From: CAZQKL01 sp964593895 [NCBI: uncultured bacterium]
Lineage (GTDB): Bacteria > DYJV01
Direction: 5' to 3'
DNA length: 32,941 bases
NCBI GenBank assembly: GCA_964593895.1
Contig: CAZQKL010000004.1
Location: 1 to 32,941 of the forward strand
The notes under the pieces were generated by a model. That model was not told the origin of the DNA and did not search any database. It was given only the letters and a program-made list of their open reading frames with translations. A program made the translations under genes and the position numbers. This document shows positions 17,547 to 26,396 of the stretch, in pieces; the first letter of the stretch is position 1, and each line of letters opens with the position of its first letter.

Positions 17547-17907
17547 CAATAACTTCTTGTAAAACTTCAAGCCCAATATTTACACATGGCATTCCTGCAT
17601 ATATACCAACCTGAAAAATTGCTTCTGCTATTTCTTCTTTTGTTAATCCAACATTAAAACCTGCATAAATATGAAGTTTTAACTCTTCTCTCCTACCAAG
17701 AGCTGTTAAAGCTGAAATTGCAACAAGCTGTCTTACTTTATGAGGAATTTTCTCCCTTGCATACATTTTACCTGTAATAAAGATAGATAAATCTTTTGCA
17801 AGTTCTTTATCAAAGCTTTTCCAGAGCTCATAAGGTTTTCTTCCTTCATAACCTTGAAAATATAGTTCAGCTGTTTTTGCAGTTTTCTTTTTTATATCTT
17901 CACTCAT
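17530..17907 (-). CDS. Carboxymuconolactone decarboxylase-family protein
   Basis: A 125-residue all-helical protein with the family pattern ELKLHIYAGFNVGLTKEEIAEA then VGIYAGMPC, typical of the carboxymuconolactone decarboxylase/AhpD-like fold. The CxxC redox motif of AhpD-type peroxidase reductants is absent; only one Cys is present. A peroxidase-reductase role is thus unlikely. Such proteins occur widely and many have no assigned substrate. It is preceded by an AGGGAGGG site and lies 23 bp after metK. Its stop lies within the start of fimT, so it is probably co-transcribed with the pilins, although no functional link is evident. Confidence 0.8.
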   Translation of the reverse strand: MSEDIKKKTAKTAELYFQGYEGRKPYELWKSFDKELAKDLSIFITGKMYAREKIPHKVRQLVAISALTALGRREELKLHIYAGFNVGLTKEEIAEAIFQVGIYAGMPCVNIGLEVLQEVIDEYKF

Positions 17908-17930
17908 TTTTATCCCTCCCTAAAAAAATT

Positions 17931-19091
17931 TTATAATCCTGCTTTATCTTTTAATTCCTCAACTTTATCCAATTTTTCCCATGTAAATTCTGGTAATTCT
18001 CTACCAAAATGACCGTATGCTGCAGTTTTTTTATAAATTGGTCTTAATAAATCTAAATGTTCAATTATTGCTCTTGGCCTAAAATCAAATGTGGAAAGAA
18101 CAATCTCTTTTAATTTTTTTGGTTCTATTTTATAAGTGCCAAAAGTATCAATCATTATGGAAACAGGTTGGGCAACTCCAATTGCATAAGCAACTTGAAC
18201 TTCAACTTTATCTGCAAGTCCTGCAGCAACAATATTTTTTGCAACATATCTTGCCATGTATGAACCAGATCTATCTACTTTTGATGGGTCTTTCCCAGAA
18301 AAAGCACCTCCTCCATGAGAGCCAACTCCTCCATATGTATCAACAATAATTTTTCTTCCAGTAAGTCCAGTATCTGCCATAGGCCCACCAAGGACAAATC
18401 TTCCAGTTGGATTAATATAAATCTTTGTTTTTTTATCCATCATATTTTCTGGAATTACTCTTTTTATAACTTCTTCAATAATTCCCTCTTGAATTACCTC
18501 ATATTTAACATCTGGAGTATGTTGAGCTGAAACAACAATTGCTTCTACTCTTTTTGGTGTGCCATTTTCATACTCTATTGTAACCTGACTTTTACCATCT
18601 GGCCTTAAAAAATCTAAAATTCCTGAATTTCTAACATAACTTAATCTTTTGGTTAGTTTATGTGCAAAATAAATTGGCATTGGCATATACACTTCTGTTT
18701 CTTTACATGCATATCCAAACATTAAACCTTGGTCTCCAGCTCCCTGATTTAAGCCTTCTTTGTTTACTCCCATTGCAATGTCTGGAGATTGCTTGTCAAT
18801 TGTGGTCAAAACCCCACATGTTCTCCAATCAAAGCCCATATCAGAGGAATTATAACCTATTTCTTTAACTGTCTGACGAATAACTTCTGGAATATCAACA
18901 TAACAGTCTGTTGTTATTTCTCCAGAAACAATTACAAGTCCTGTTGTTACAAGAGTTTCACATGCGACCCTGCAATTTTTATCCTTTTCAATAATTGCAT
19001 CCAATATTGCATCTGAAATCTGGTCAGCAACTTTATCTGGGTGTCCTTCTGTTACTGATTCTGAAGTGAAAAGATAATGCTCTTTTGACAT
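17931..19091 (-). CDS. metK: S-adenosylmethionine synthase
   Basis: The 386-residue enzyme forms S-adenosylmethionine from methionine and ATP. The N-terminal motif [20 protein letters not shown] (H17, D19) and the signature [12 protein letters not shown] are present. The glycine-rich phosphate-binding stretch [20 protein letters not shown] is also present, and the length is that of the family. AAAGGAGG lies just upstream of the ATG. It is 24 bp downstream of the PTS enzyme I gene on the same strand. Confidence 0.97.
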   Translation of the reverse strand: MSKEHYLFTSESVTEGHPDKVADQISDAILDAIIEKDKNCRVACETLVTTGLVIVSGEITTDCYVDIPEVIRQTVKEIGYNSSDMGFDWRTCGVLTTIDKQSPDIAMGVNKEGLNQGAGDQGLMFGYACKETEVYMPMPIYFAHKLTKRLSYVRNSGILDFLRPDGKSQVTIEYENGTPKRVEAIVVSAQHTPDVKYEVIQEGIIEEVIKRVIPENMMDKKTKIYINPTGRFVLGGPMADTGLTGRKIIVDTYGGVGSHGGGAFSGKDPSKVDRSGSYMARYVAKNIVAAGLADKVEVQVAYAIGVAQPVSIMIDTFGTYKIEPKKLKEIVLSTFDFRPRAIIEHLDLLRPIYKKTAAYGHFGRELPEFTWEKLDKVEELKDKAGL

Positions 19092-19115
19092 TTATTAATC
19101 CTCCTTTGTTATTTT

Positions 19116-20882
19116 TTAAATAAATAACTCAAAATTCTTTACCTTTTTTGAAATGGTTGAATAGAGATAATCTTTAATCTCATCTGAACATTTTAATTTT
19201 TTTATTTTTTTCACAATATTTACACATTCTTCAATTGTTAAATTTCTTATTAACTCCTTTACATAAGGAATTGATACTGGGTTCATGCTTAATTTTCTAA
19301 TTCCAAGTCCAAGTAAAACAGGGACATATAAAGGTTCTCCAGCCATTTCACCGCACACACTAACTGGTAAATTGTTTCTATTTGCTCCATCAATTGTCAT
19401 TTCAATTAATCTAATTATTGCAGGATGAGCTGGTTCATACAGGTATGAAACTTCTTCATTCATTCTGTCAATAGCAAGAGAATACTGAATTAAATCGTTT
19501 GTCCCAATGCTGAAAAAATCCACCTCTTTTGCAAAAATATCAGACAATATCGCACTTGAAGGAATTTCTATCATTACCCCAATTTCAATATTCTCATTAA
19601 ATTTAGCATTTTCTTTCTTTAATTCATTTTTAACTGAATTTAAAAATTCCTTTATTTTTAAAATTTCTTTAAACCCAGAAACCATTGGAAATAAAATTTT
19701 AATATTTTTATGAACATTTGCAAGAAATATACCTTTAAGTTGAGTTTTAAAAATTTCTGGATTTTTAAAACAAAGCCTAATTGCCCTTAACCCCATTGCA
19801 GGATTAAGATTGTAATCTGAATGAAACTCCTTAATTAACTTATCAGCGCCAATATCTATAGTTCTGATAATTACAGGATAGGGCTTCATCTCATCTGCAA
19901 TTTTTAAATATGTTTCTCTATGTTCCTCTAATGATGGTAATCCATCTTTTGAAAGAAAAAGATATTCTGTTCTGAATAAACCAATACCCTCACCTCCATG
20001 CTCTTTTATAGCTTCAACTTCATTTGGTAGCTCTATATTTCCAAATATATCAATTTTAACATTATCCTTTGTTACTGCTGGTAGGTTTTGCTTCTCATAA
20101 AGTTTTTTTATAAAAGTATGATAATTGTTAATTTTCTTTTCATACAACTTTAATGTTTCACTATCTGGATTTACAATAACAATTCCTTGAAATCCATCTA
20201 AAATAATATCATCTCCACCATTTACAATGTCTGTAACTTTCTTCACACCAACAACTGCAGGAATTTCCATACTTCTTGCAATAATTGATGTGTGAGAAGT
20301 TTTACTTCCAACTTCTGTTATAAATCCTTTTATTTTTGAAAAATTCATCTGAATTGTATCAGCTGGAGAAAAATCGTGTCCAATTAAAATCACAGGTTTT
20401 TTGATTTTTTCAATATTTGAAAATTTCTTTCCCATTAAATTGTAAAAAACTTTATTAAAAACCTGCTTTATATCATCCTTTCTTTCTGCAATGTAGTCAT
20501 CTTTTATCTCATCAAACCTTTTAAAAACCCCTTCAAGAGCTATTTCAAGAGCCCACTCTGCATTAATCTTTTTATCTTTTATTATTTCCACTGTTTTTTT
20601 AGCGACCATTGAATCATTTAACAGCAATAATTGCATGTCAATAATTAAAATTTCCTCATTATAAACTGAATCTTTCTTTTTTAAACTTTCCTTTATTTTT
20701 GATAAATTTTCAATAACATCATTAATTGCAGTATAAAATCGTGAAACTTCATTTGCAACATCTTCGCTACTTACTTTATACCTTGGAGTTTTTAATTTCT
20801 TTCTATTAACTAAAAAAGCTTTTCCAATAACTATTCCAGGAGATGCAGGTATCCCCTTTAATTCAATCTTCTCCAAAGCCAT
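19116..20882 (-). CDS. ptsI: PTS enzyme I (phosphoenolpyruvate-protein phosphotransferase)
   Basis: The protein has about 588 residues. It transfers phosphate from phosphoenolpyruvate to HPr. The phosphorylated histidine is H197 in GSKTSHTSIIARSMEIPAVVG. The PEP-binding domain has GLFRTEYLF, SIGTNDLIQYSLAIDR, and the active-site Cys in SVCGEMAGEP. I take the ATG at 20880-20882 (MALEKIELKG). A TTG two codons upstream (20888) with GGGGA before it is also possible. The start overlaps the HPr gene. The window contains HPr and one EIIA but no EIIB or EIIC, so a regulatory phosphorelay is a likely role. Confidence 0.95.
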   Translation of the reverse strand: MALEKIELKGIPASPGIVIGKAFLVNRKKLKTPRYKVSSEDVANEVSRFYTAINDVIENLSKIKESLKKKDSVYNEEILIIDMQLLLLNDSMVAKKTVEIIKDKKINAEWALEIALEGVFKRFDEIKDDYIAERKDDIKQVFNKVFYNLMGKKFSNIEKIKKPVILIGHDFSPADTIQMNFSKIKGFITEVGSKTSHTSIIARSMEIPAVVGVKKVTDIVNGGDDIILDGFQGIVIVNPDSETLKLYEKKINNYHTFIKKLYEKQNLPAVTKDNVKIDIFGNIELPNEVEAIKEHGGEGIGLFRTEYLFLSKDGLPSLEEHRETYLKIADEMKPYPVIIRTIDIGADKLIKEFHSDYNLNPAMGLRAIRLCFKNPEIFKTQLKGIFLANVHKNIKILFPMVSGFKEILKIKEFLNSVKNELKKENAKFNENIEIGVMIEIPSSAILSDIFAKEVDFFSIGTNDLIQYSLAIDRMNEEVSYLYEPAHPAIIRLIEMTIDGANRNNLPVSVCGEMAGEPLYVPVLLGLGIRKLSMNPVSIPYVKELIRNLTIEECVNIVKKIKKLKCSDEIKDYLYSTISKKVKNFELFI

Positions 20883-21129
20883 TTTCAATTAATTCCCCAA
20901 GTTTTTCCATTGCTTCTTTTTCATCTTCTCCAGAAATTGTAATTTTAATTTTAGTTCCTTTTGAAGCTGCAAGCATTAACACTCCCATAATACTTTTACC
21001 ATTTACTTCAACATTATCTTTTGAAACAACAATATTTGATTTAAACTGACTTGCAAGCTGAACAAATTTCACAGCAGCTCTTGCATGAAATCCAAGCTTG
21101 TTTTTTATTGTAAACTCCTTTTCTATCAA
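20863..21129 (-). CDS. ptsH: PTS phosphocarrier HPr
   Basis: An 88-residue HPr with the phospho-histidine H15 in NKLGFHARAA and the regulatory serine S46 in NGKSIMGVLML. S46 is the site phosphorylated by HPr kinase, whose gene lies three genes upstream in the same operon. It overlaps ptsI and is 9 bp after the EIIA gene. Confidence 0.95.
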   Translation of the reverse strand: MIEKEFTIKNKLGFHARAAVKFVQLASQFKSNIVVSKDNVEVNGKSIMGVLMLAASKGTKIKITISGEDEKEAMEKLGELIENGFGED

Positions 21130-21138
21130 AATAAACTC

Positions 21139-21540
21139 CTATAATCCAAGGATTTCTGATGCAACACATATATTTCTTTTACCATAATTTTTAATAAAAT
21201 CAATAAGCTCGTTAAATTTAAACTCTTTTTTATTTAACTTCAATTTTAAAATCATTGGAAGATTTACCCCAGTTATAACTTCAACTTTATCCTTTTCAAG
21301 AAAACTCATAGCAAGATTTGATGGAGTTCCACCAAACATATCAGTTAAAATCAATAAATTATCGTATTTTTCAAGCATTTTTTTTACTTTTTTATTTAAC
21401 TGGTCTTTAACTTTATCTGGATTTTCATCAGGATACACATTTAAAAATTCAAAATTCTCAACATCCCCTGTCATGTCGTTTATAATTTCAAATAATACTT
21501 GAGGAAGATTTCTGTGTCCAATAATTAAAATTCCATACAT
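21139..21540 (-). CDS. PTS EIIA component, mannose-family
   Basis: A 133-residue EIIA of the mannose/sorbose type. The phospho-histidine is H9 in ILIIGHRNLPQ, and the motif LLILTDMFGGTPSN is diagnostic. It would accept phosphate from HPr. No IIB, IIC or IID partner is present in the window, and in many related bacteria such a lone EIIA lies in a regulatory operon with hprK and rapZ, as here. It lies 9 bp from both neighbours. Confidence 0.92.
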   Translation of the reverse strand: MYGILIIGHRNLPQVLFEIINDMTGDVENFEFLNVYPDENPDKVKDQLNKKVKKMLEKYDNLLILTDMFGGTPSNLAMSFLEKDKVEVITGVNLPMILKLKLNKKEFKFNELIDFIKNYGKRNICVASEILGL

Positions 21541-21549
21541 ATTAACTCC

Positions 21550-22395
21550 CTATAAATCACGATGTTTGAGAAAAACCTTATATTTGTTTTTTAAATCATT
21601 GTAAAGTTTATTTGCAAAAACTACAGACCTATGTTTTCCGCCAGTGCAACCAATTCCAACAATTAAAATACTTTTCCCTTCCTTTTTATACTCTGGAATT
21701 AAAAATTCCATAAGTTCAAGTAATTTTCTGTAAAAAATTTTAGATTGTGGAAATTTTAAAACAAAATTTTCAACCTCTATATCGTTTCCATTCTTATCTT
21801 TTAATTCTTCAACAAAAAAGGGATTTGGTATAAATCTCACATCAAATATTAAATCACCCTCTACCAGAATTCCATTTTTAAAGCCAAATGAAATTATGTT
21901 AATTTTTAATTCATTTTCACTGTTAGATGAAAAATTATCATAAATAAATCTTTTTAAATCATGAATTGTAAAATAAGTTGTGTCAATAAATATTTCTGCT
22001 TCATTCTTTATTGGTTCAAGAATTTCCTTCTCTTTTTTAAGTGCGGTTTTTAAATCAACCTCCATAAGTGGGTGAATTCTTCTTGTTTCCTTGTATCTTT
22101 TAATAATTACCTTTTCATCAGCATAAAGATAAATAATTTTTGCATTCCACCTTTCTTTTATAACTCTAAAAATTTCATAAAAACTCTCTTTTAAAAAAAC
22201 TCTTTCTCTAATATCTATACTAATCGCAATTCTTTTTATATTGGTTTTTTCTAAAATAACTTTTATTGCTTCTGGAATTAATATTGATGGAATATTATCT
22301 ATACAGTAAAATCCTAAATCTTCAAAAGCTTTTAAAGCAGTGGTTTTACCACTTCCTGAAATTCCTGAAATTATAAAGCATTCAATTTTTTCCAT
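21550..22395 (-). CDS. rapZ: RapZ-like nucleotide-binding protein (YvcJ family)
   Basis: A 281-residue protein with the P-loop GISGSGKT at 11-18, followed by ALKAFEDLGFYCIDNIP, a signature of RapZ/YvcJ. The C-terminal motif GCTGGKHRSV is also typical. In enterobacteria RapZ binds a small RNA and directs RNase E to control glucosamine-6-phosphate synthase; in other groups the role is less clear. Its start overlaps the hprK stop by 14 bp. The position between hprK and PTS genes is the usual one in non-enteric bacteria. Confidence 0.93.
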   Translation of the reverse strand: MEKIECFIISGISGSGKTTALKAFEDLGFYCIDNIPSILIPEAIKVILEKTNIKRIAISIDIRERVFLKESFYEIFRVIKERWNAKIIYLYADEKVIIKRYKETRRIHPLMEVDLKTALKKEKEILEPIKNEAEIFIDTTYFTIHDLKRFIYDNFSSNSENELKINIISFGFKNGILVEGDLIFDVRFIPNPFFVEELKDKNGNDIEVENFVLKFPQSKIFYRKLLELMEFLIPEYKKEGKSILIVGIGCTGGKHRSVVFANKLYNDLKNKYKVFLKHRDL

Positions 22396-23317
22396 TTTTA
22401 TATAATTTATCTAAAAACCTTTCAGTTGGATTGTAATTCACATATTTTTTTAATAAAAATATTCTTGCAGCTAATTCTATTAACATTGCAATATTTCTAC
22501 CTGAGCTCACAGGAAGATTGATTAAAGGAATTTCAACACCAAAAATTTTCTTCTTTTTATCTTCAAGCCCTAATCTCTCTATTGGAGTTAAATTCTCCTC
22601 TAATTTAATAAGATGAACTATTAAATCAAGTCTTTTTTTATCTCTTAATGCACTTATGCCGAATAATTCTTCTATATTAATTATTCCAAGTCCTCTGATT
22701 TCAATATGATACTTTAACTCATCAACACATTCTGCAATTATAAAATCTGGTGGGATAAATTTTATACAAACAATATCATCAGCAACTAATCTGTGACCTC
22801 TTTGAATTAATTCAAGAGCTATCTCACTTTTTCCTATTCCGCTTTCTCCTTCAATTAAAGTTCCAACTCCATGAATATCTAACATAACTCCATGGAGATA
22901 CTGTTTTGGAGACAGCTCATCTTCAAGAATTTTTGTAACTCTCTGAATTAGTTCTGAGGTAGGCAATGAAGATTTAAAAATTGGTACATTAAATCTATTG
23001 CAATATTTTATCAATGATTTTGGAGGATTTAAATTATTTGTAACAATAATTGCTGGAATTTTTTTTGTAAAAATTAAATCAACTTTTTCATCAAGTTCAA
23101 AATCTGAAAATTGTTTTAAATATGAAATTTCTGTATTTCCAATAATTAATATTCTTTCATCTTTTAATGCTTCTACAAATCCTGCAAAAATTAATCCCTT
23201 TTTCTGTATTTTTGGTAAAAAAATTTTATTTTTAAGACCCTTCTCACCCCCTATTAATTCAATCTTTAAAATGTCTTTTTTTGATAGTAACTTTTCAACT
23301 TCAATGAAATTTTGCAT
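22382..23317 (-). CDS. hprK: HPr kinase/phosphorylase
   Basis: A 311-residue bifunctional enzyme expected to phosphorylate and dephosphorylate HPr at Ser46. The N-terminal half (about 1-125) is the family's divergent domain. The catalytic domain has LHGVMLDIHGVGTLIEGESG, with the P-loop GESGIGKS at 157-164, and the signature EIRGLGIINIEELFG at about 206-220. It overlaps rapZ and lies 38 bp after fliS. With ptsH carrying S46, the pair is consistent. Confidence 0.93.
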   Translation of the reverse strand: MQNFIEVEKLLSKKDILKIELIGGEKGLKNKIFLPKIQKKGLIFAGFVEALKDERILIIGNTEISYLKQFSDFELDEKVDLIFTKKIPAIIVTNNLNPPKSLIKYCNRFNVPIFKSSLPTSELIQRVTKILEDELSPKQYLHGVMLDIHGVGTLIEGESGIGKSEIALELIQRGHRLVADDIVCIKFIPPDFIIAECVDELKYHIEIRGLGIINIEELFGISALRDKKRLDLIVHLIKLEENLTPIERLGLEDKKKKIFGVEIPLINLPVSSGRNIAMLIELAARIFLLKKYVNYNPTERFLDKLYKNGKN

Positions 23318-23355
23318 ACATTTTAACTAACATTAAAAAGAGAAAAATTCAATTA

Positions 23356-23772
23356 TTAAATTCTTGATGCTTGAGAAATTTCTTCACCTTCTTTTTCTGG
23401 AATTTCAATTTTCTTTTGAGAAATTTCATACCAAGCATCTCTTAACATACTCAAAATATCAATTACTTCCTGAATCATTTTTGGGTCTTTTTTTAAGTTT
23501 GCTTTTACAAGATAGAAATATATAAAATTGTAAATTTTTCTTAATGTTGAAGCTATTTCACCTCCATCCTTCATATTAAGAGAATTATTTAATTCATCAA
23601 TTATATCTTGAGCTTTTGAAATGTAAATACCTTTTGCTGCCATATCGTTCTCTTCAAGATATTTTTTAGCAGATTTCAAATAGGAAATTGCACCATCATA
23701 TAACATAACAACAAGCTTTAATCTGTCTGCTGTTGTTACCTGAACTTTTTGATAATTCATTAATCTGTCCAT
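23356..23772 (-). CDS. fliS: Flagellar export chaperone FliS
   Basis: A 138-residue helical protein with the FliS pattern: QVTTADRLKLVVMLYDGAI near the N-terminus, then LEENDMAAKGIYISKAQDII and the four-helix-bundle segment that follows. FliS keeps flagellin unpolymerised until export. AAAGGAGGT precedes the ATG at 8 nt. It lies 66 bp after fliD, the order usual for fliDS. No flagellin gene is in the window. Confidence 0.92.
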   Translation of the reverse strand: MDRLMNYQKVQVTTADRLKLVVMLYDGAISYLKSAKKYLEENDMAAKGIYISKAQDIIDELNNSLNMKDGGEIASTLRKIYNFIYFYLVKANLKKDPKMIQEVIDILSMLRDAWYEISQKKIEIPEKEGEEISQASRI

Positions 23773-23791
23773 TTTATTACCTCCTTTTATA

Positions 23792-23806
23792 ATGAAAATT
23801 TTTCAT
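23792..23806. repeat. Short perfect palindrome upstream of fliS
   Basis: ATGAAAATTTTTCAT has 7 paired bases on each side of a single central base. It lies in the 66-bp gap between fliD and fliS. It shares the core GAAAATTTTTC with the palindrome at 26280-26292 before fliD. It could be an operator or just AT-rich chance. Confidence 0.25.
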
Positions 23807-23838
23807 GTTATTGATAAATTAGCAACAGATGTGCCATT

Positions 23839-26259
23839 TTATCCAATTCTTGGAAGTTTTGCTAAATTCATTTCAAGATATTGACTTTGAGCATTGTAAT
23901 TTGCAAGCATATCTTCCATCATTGAAAATTGTTTCATCAATCTATCTTTAAACATTTCAATTCTTTCAATTTCTCTATTTATTTTTTTGTCAATATTTTT
24001 AACTATATCATTGTAATGATCAATCAAAATGTTTAATGGACCAGTGTCTTTAAGCATATCATCTAATTTTTTATCAAGGGTTTTTGTTATTCCTTGAAGA
24101 AGTCTAATTTCTGCAGTATAAGTTCCATCTGTTGAGGTATCAACAACAAGCTGTAATCCTGCTTCTGGGTATCCGCTCTGTCCAATTACATAATTTCCAT
24201 CAATAGTTGCAGTATGACCATTAATTGTTGCTGAAGTAATGCTTCCGCTACTTACTGTTACAGTTACTTCATATACTCCAGTTTGCGTCAGATTTTTTAC
24301 ATGAGAATCGTAAACTATCTTATTTGTTGTTGTATCGTTTCTCCCAATTCCATCTGCTCCAAATAAAAGAGCAACATCATCAAGATGGTTTTGTAAAGCT
24401 TCATCTAATTTTGCTTCATCAATTGTAAGTTTTTTCCCATCTCCAGTTTTTATCCCAATATCTGCAAGAGAAATGTAAAGTTCAGAACCTGGAGGGGAAT
24501 CAAGACTGTTTATGCTTTTAAATCCAATCCCTGGAGAAGTAGCTGTTCTAATTATATCATACTCAACAAATTGAGCTGCATAAATACCTTGAAGTGGTCC
24601 TGCTTCTTTATTTTGAGCATCATACTTTACCTCTTCTTCCATAAAATCTACAAGCTCATTATAAGCATCAACAAAATTTTTTATTTTTTCTTTAATCTTA
24701 TCATAATCATTTGCAACTGTTATTGTAGTAGAGCCAGAAGATTTTAACGTTATTGTAACACCCTGAATTAAATCAGTAATCTCATTAGAAGAATGCTGAA
24801 TATATGTATATTGGTCAGTTGGATAACCATCAAGTTTTACCATTGAATTTTGAGCTGATTGCGTCTCTGTAAAAGTTGAAGATTGAAAATTTACTGTTCC
24901 AGAAGTGCCATCAAGAGTTGTATCTGCATCAACAATTTCTATAGTATAAGCAGCACCCTGATTTTTTCCTGTTAAAACAAGATGATAGGATGTGCTTAAT
25001 CCTTGTCCATCATTAATAATTGTTGCAACTACTCCTGGATTATTACTGTCTTCATTTATTGCATTAACTAAATCTTGCAAAGTTGCTCCATCTTTTACTG
25101 CAACTTTTACTACATCTCCTCCAGCGTATCTATAAGCAAAATATTGAACACTTCCACTACTATTTATAACTGTATCAGGGGATGCTACTCCTGAATGAAG
25201 TTCCTGTTCAACCTGAGCAAGGCCAGAATCTTGTGCTTTTTGTAAATCTGGATGCCATAAATCTATTTTAAATTTATCACCTTCTGTATAAGTTCCATCA
25301 TTTAAAGTAATCTGCAAACCTTGAGTTACATCAAAAGTTCCTGAAGAATCTGTCTCAATTACTCCACTTTTTCCTAACTCGTTATCTGTCCATCTTATTT
25401 TTATTGTATCACCAGCAGATAAATCACCACCTTGTATCACCTCAAAATAAATTGATTTATTTGTATTTCCTCTGTATGTTCCTCCACTTGTTACAAGAGT
25501 TGAACCAGTTGTCCCAACAACATCTTCAACATTGTCAATTGAATTTGAAGTTAAATTTAAAGATGTATTATTTTCTGTGACATTTATTTTATTTGCACTC
25601 CCACCATTTAATGATGTTAAAACAAGTCTTATTGGATTGCTTGAAGAATTATCATCTAAATAGCTTGCCTCAACAAGACCAGAATTGTCAGTATCCTGAT
25701 TTATTAGCCCAATTAACTCATCCACACTAATACTTCCATCACCATCTCCATATGTTGAATCGTAATTTGAAGCCTCAGCATCTGTAATTGTAATAATGTT
25801 TCCATTAATATTTAATTGCAAAACATTTGTTGCACTACCAATTGTATAAATTTCATCAGTAACAGCACTTATACCATTAGATGCAAGCTTATGATTAATT
25901 AAACTTCCAACTGTTAAATTGTATGAGCCAGGTTGGGCTAATGAATTATTGGTAACAGTTGCAACACTTTCATTACTTGACAAAGCAGTTCTTGAATAAA
26001 ATTCTTCCATTGAATCAAGTTGTTCTACTGAGGATTGAAATGTTCTTAATTTATCATTATACTTTTGAAGTTCATCAATTTTTGTCTGCCATTCACTTTT
26101 TATACTTTCAAATCTTTTAACACTTGCCTGCTCTGCTTTAACAAGAGCATCTATTATACTTGATGTGTCAATACCTGAAGCTAATCCTGAAAATTGAATT
26201 GTTGGTTGATTATAAATACCAGATGTTGTAGTTGTTGCAGATGTTGTATTATCAGCCAT
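23839..26259 (-). CDS. fliD: Flagellar filament cap protein FliD (hook-associated protein 2)
   Basis: The protein has 806 residues, considerably longer than the common 450-700. The N-terminal FliD domain (about 20-118) starts IQFSGLASGIDTSSIIDALV. Two flagellin-IN-like segments lie at about 142-230 and 380-445. The C-terminal FliD domain spans about 475-640 and 715-795 and ends in coiled-coil-like helices. Extra Gly/Thr/Ser-rich beta segments at about 250-340 and 655-720 probably form outward-facing domains. An acidic loop GDGDGSISVDE at 171-181 resembles a calcium-binding turn. GAGGG precedes the ATG, and a sigma-28-like promoter lies just upstream. Confidence 0.93.
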   Translation of the reverse strand: MADNTTSATTTTSGIYNQPTIQFSGLASGIDTSSIIDALVKAEQASVKRFESIKSEWQTKIDELQKYNDKLRTFQSSVEQLDSMEEFYSRTALSSNESVATVTNNSLAQPGSYNLTVGSLINHKLASNGISAVTDEIYTIGSATNVLQLNINGNIITITDAEASNYDSTYGDGDGSISVDELIGLINQDTDNSGLVEASYLDDNSSSNPIRLVLTSLNGGSANKINVTENNTSLNLTSNSIDNVEDVVGTTGSTLVTSGGTYRGNTNKSIYFEVIQGGDLSAGDTIKIRWTDNELGKSGVIETDSSGTFDVTQGLQITLNDGTYTEGDKFKIDLWHPDLQKAQDSGLAQVEQELHSGVASPDTVINSSGSVQYFAYRYAGGDVVKVAVKDGATLQDLVNAINEDSNNPGVVATIINDGQGLSTSYHLVLTGKNQGAAYTIEIVDADTTLDGTSGTVNFQSSTFTETQSAQNSMVKLDGYPTDQYTYIQHSSNEITDLIQGVTITLKSSGSTTITVANDYDKIKEKIKNFVDAYNELVDFMEEEVKYDAQNKEAGPLQGIYAAQFVEYDIIRTATSPGIGFKSINSLDSPPGSELYISLADIGIKTGDGKKLTIDEAKLDEALQNHLDDVALLFGADGIGRNDTTTNKIVYDSHVKNLTQTGVYEVTVTVSSGSITSATINGHTATIDGNYVIGQSGYPEAGLQLVVDTSTDGTYTAEIRLLQGITKTLDKKLDDMLKDTGPLNILIDHYNDIVKNIDKKINREIERIEMFKDRLMKQFSMMEDMLANYNAQSQYLEMNLAKLPRIG

Positions 26260-26274
26260 TTTCCCTCTTCTATT

Positions 26275-26301
26275 ATATCGGAAAATTTTTCCTTTTCTTT
26301 A
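26275..26301 (-). promoter_or_regulatory. Sigma-28 (FliA)-like promoter of fliD
   Basis: On the minus strand, TAAAGAAA (26294-26301) and TCCGATAT (26275-26282) are separated by exactly 11 bp and match the FliA consensus TAAAGTTT-N11-GCCGATAA at 12 of 16 positions. fliD is a normal class-3-like target of this sigma factor. The leader would be short (roughly 9-15 nt). A perfect TATAAT also overlaps this site at 26272-26277 but has no recognisable -35. Confidence 0.55.
26280..26292. repeat. Palindrome inside the fliD promoter spacer
   Basis: GGAAAATTTTTCC pairs 6 bases on each side of one central base, lying between the -35 and -10 of the predicted sigma-28 promoter. Its core is shared with the palindrome before fliS. 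Confidence 0.25.
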
Positions 26302-26335
26302 ATAAAAAGCATATTTTATGCCGTGAAATTTACGC

Positions 26336-26364
26336 TTGACATAATTATTTAAAAATGACAATAT
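26336..26364 (+). promoter_or_regulatory. Sigma-70-type promoter with extended -10 for the fusA2 operon
   Basis: Perfect -35 TTGACA (26336-26341), 17-bp spacer, then CAATAT (26359-26364), preceded directly by TGA (26356-26358), an extended -10 TGN. Transcription should begin near 26371. This places the in-frame ATG at 26355 upstream of the transcript and supports the start at 26397. Confidence 0.5.
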
Positions 26365-26396
26365 ATTTTGAAATTCCTTATGAAAGGAGAGAAAAT

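Noticed and set aside
17530-17907. AhpD-type alkylhydroperoxidase for the carboxymuconolactone-decarboxylase-like gene
   Set aside because: The required CxxC is missing; only one Cys is present.
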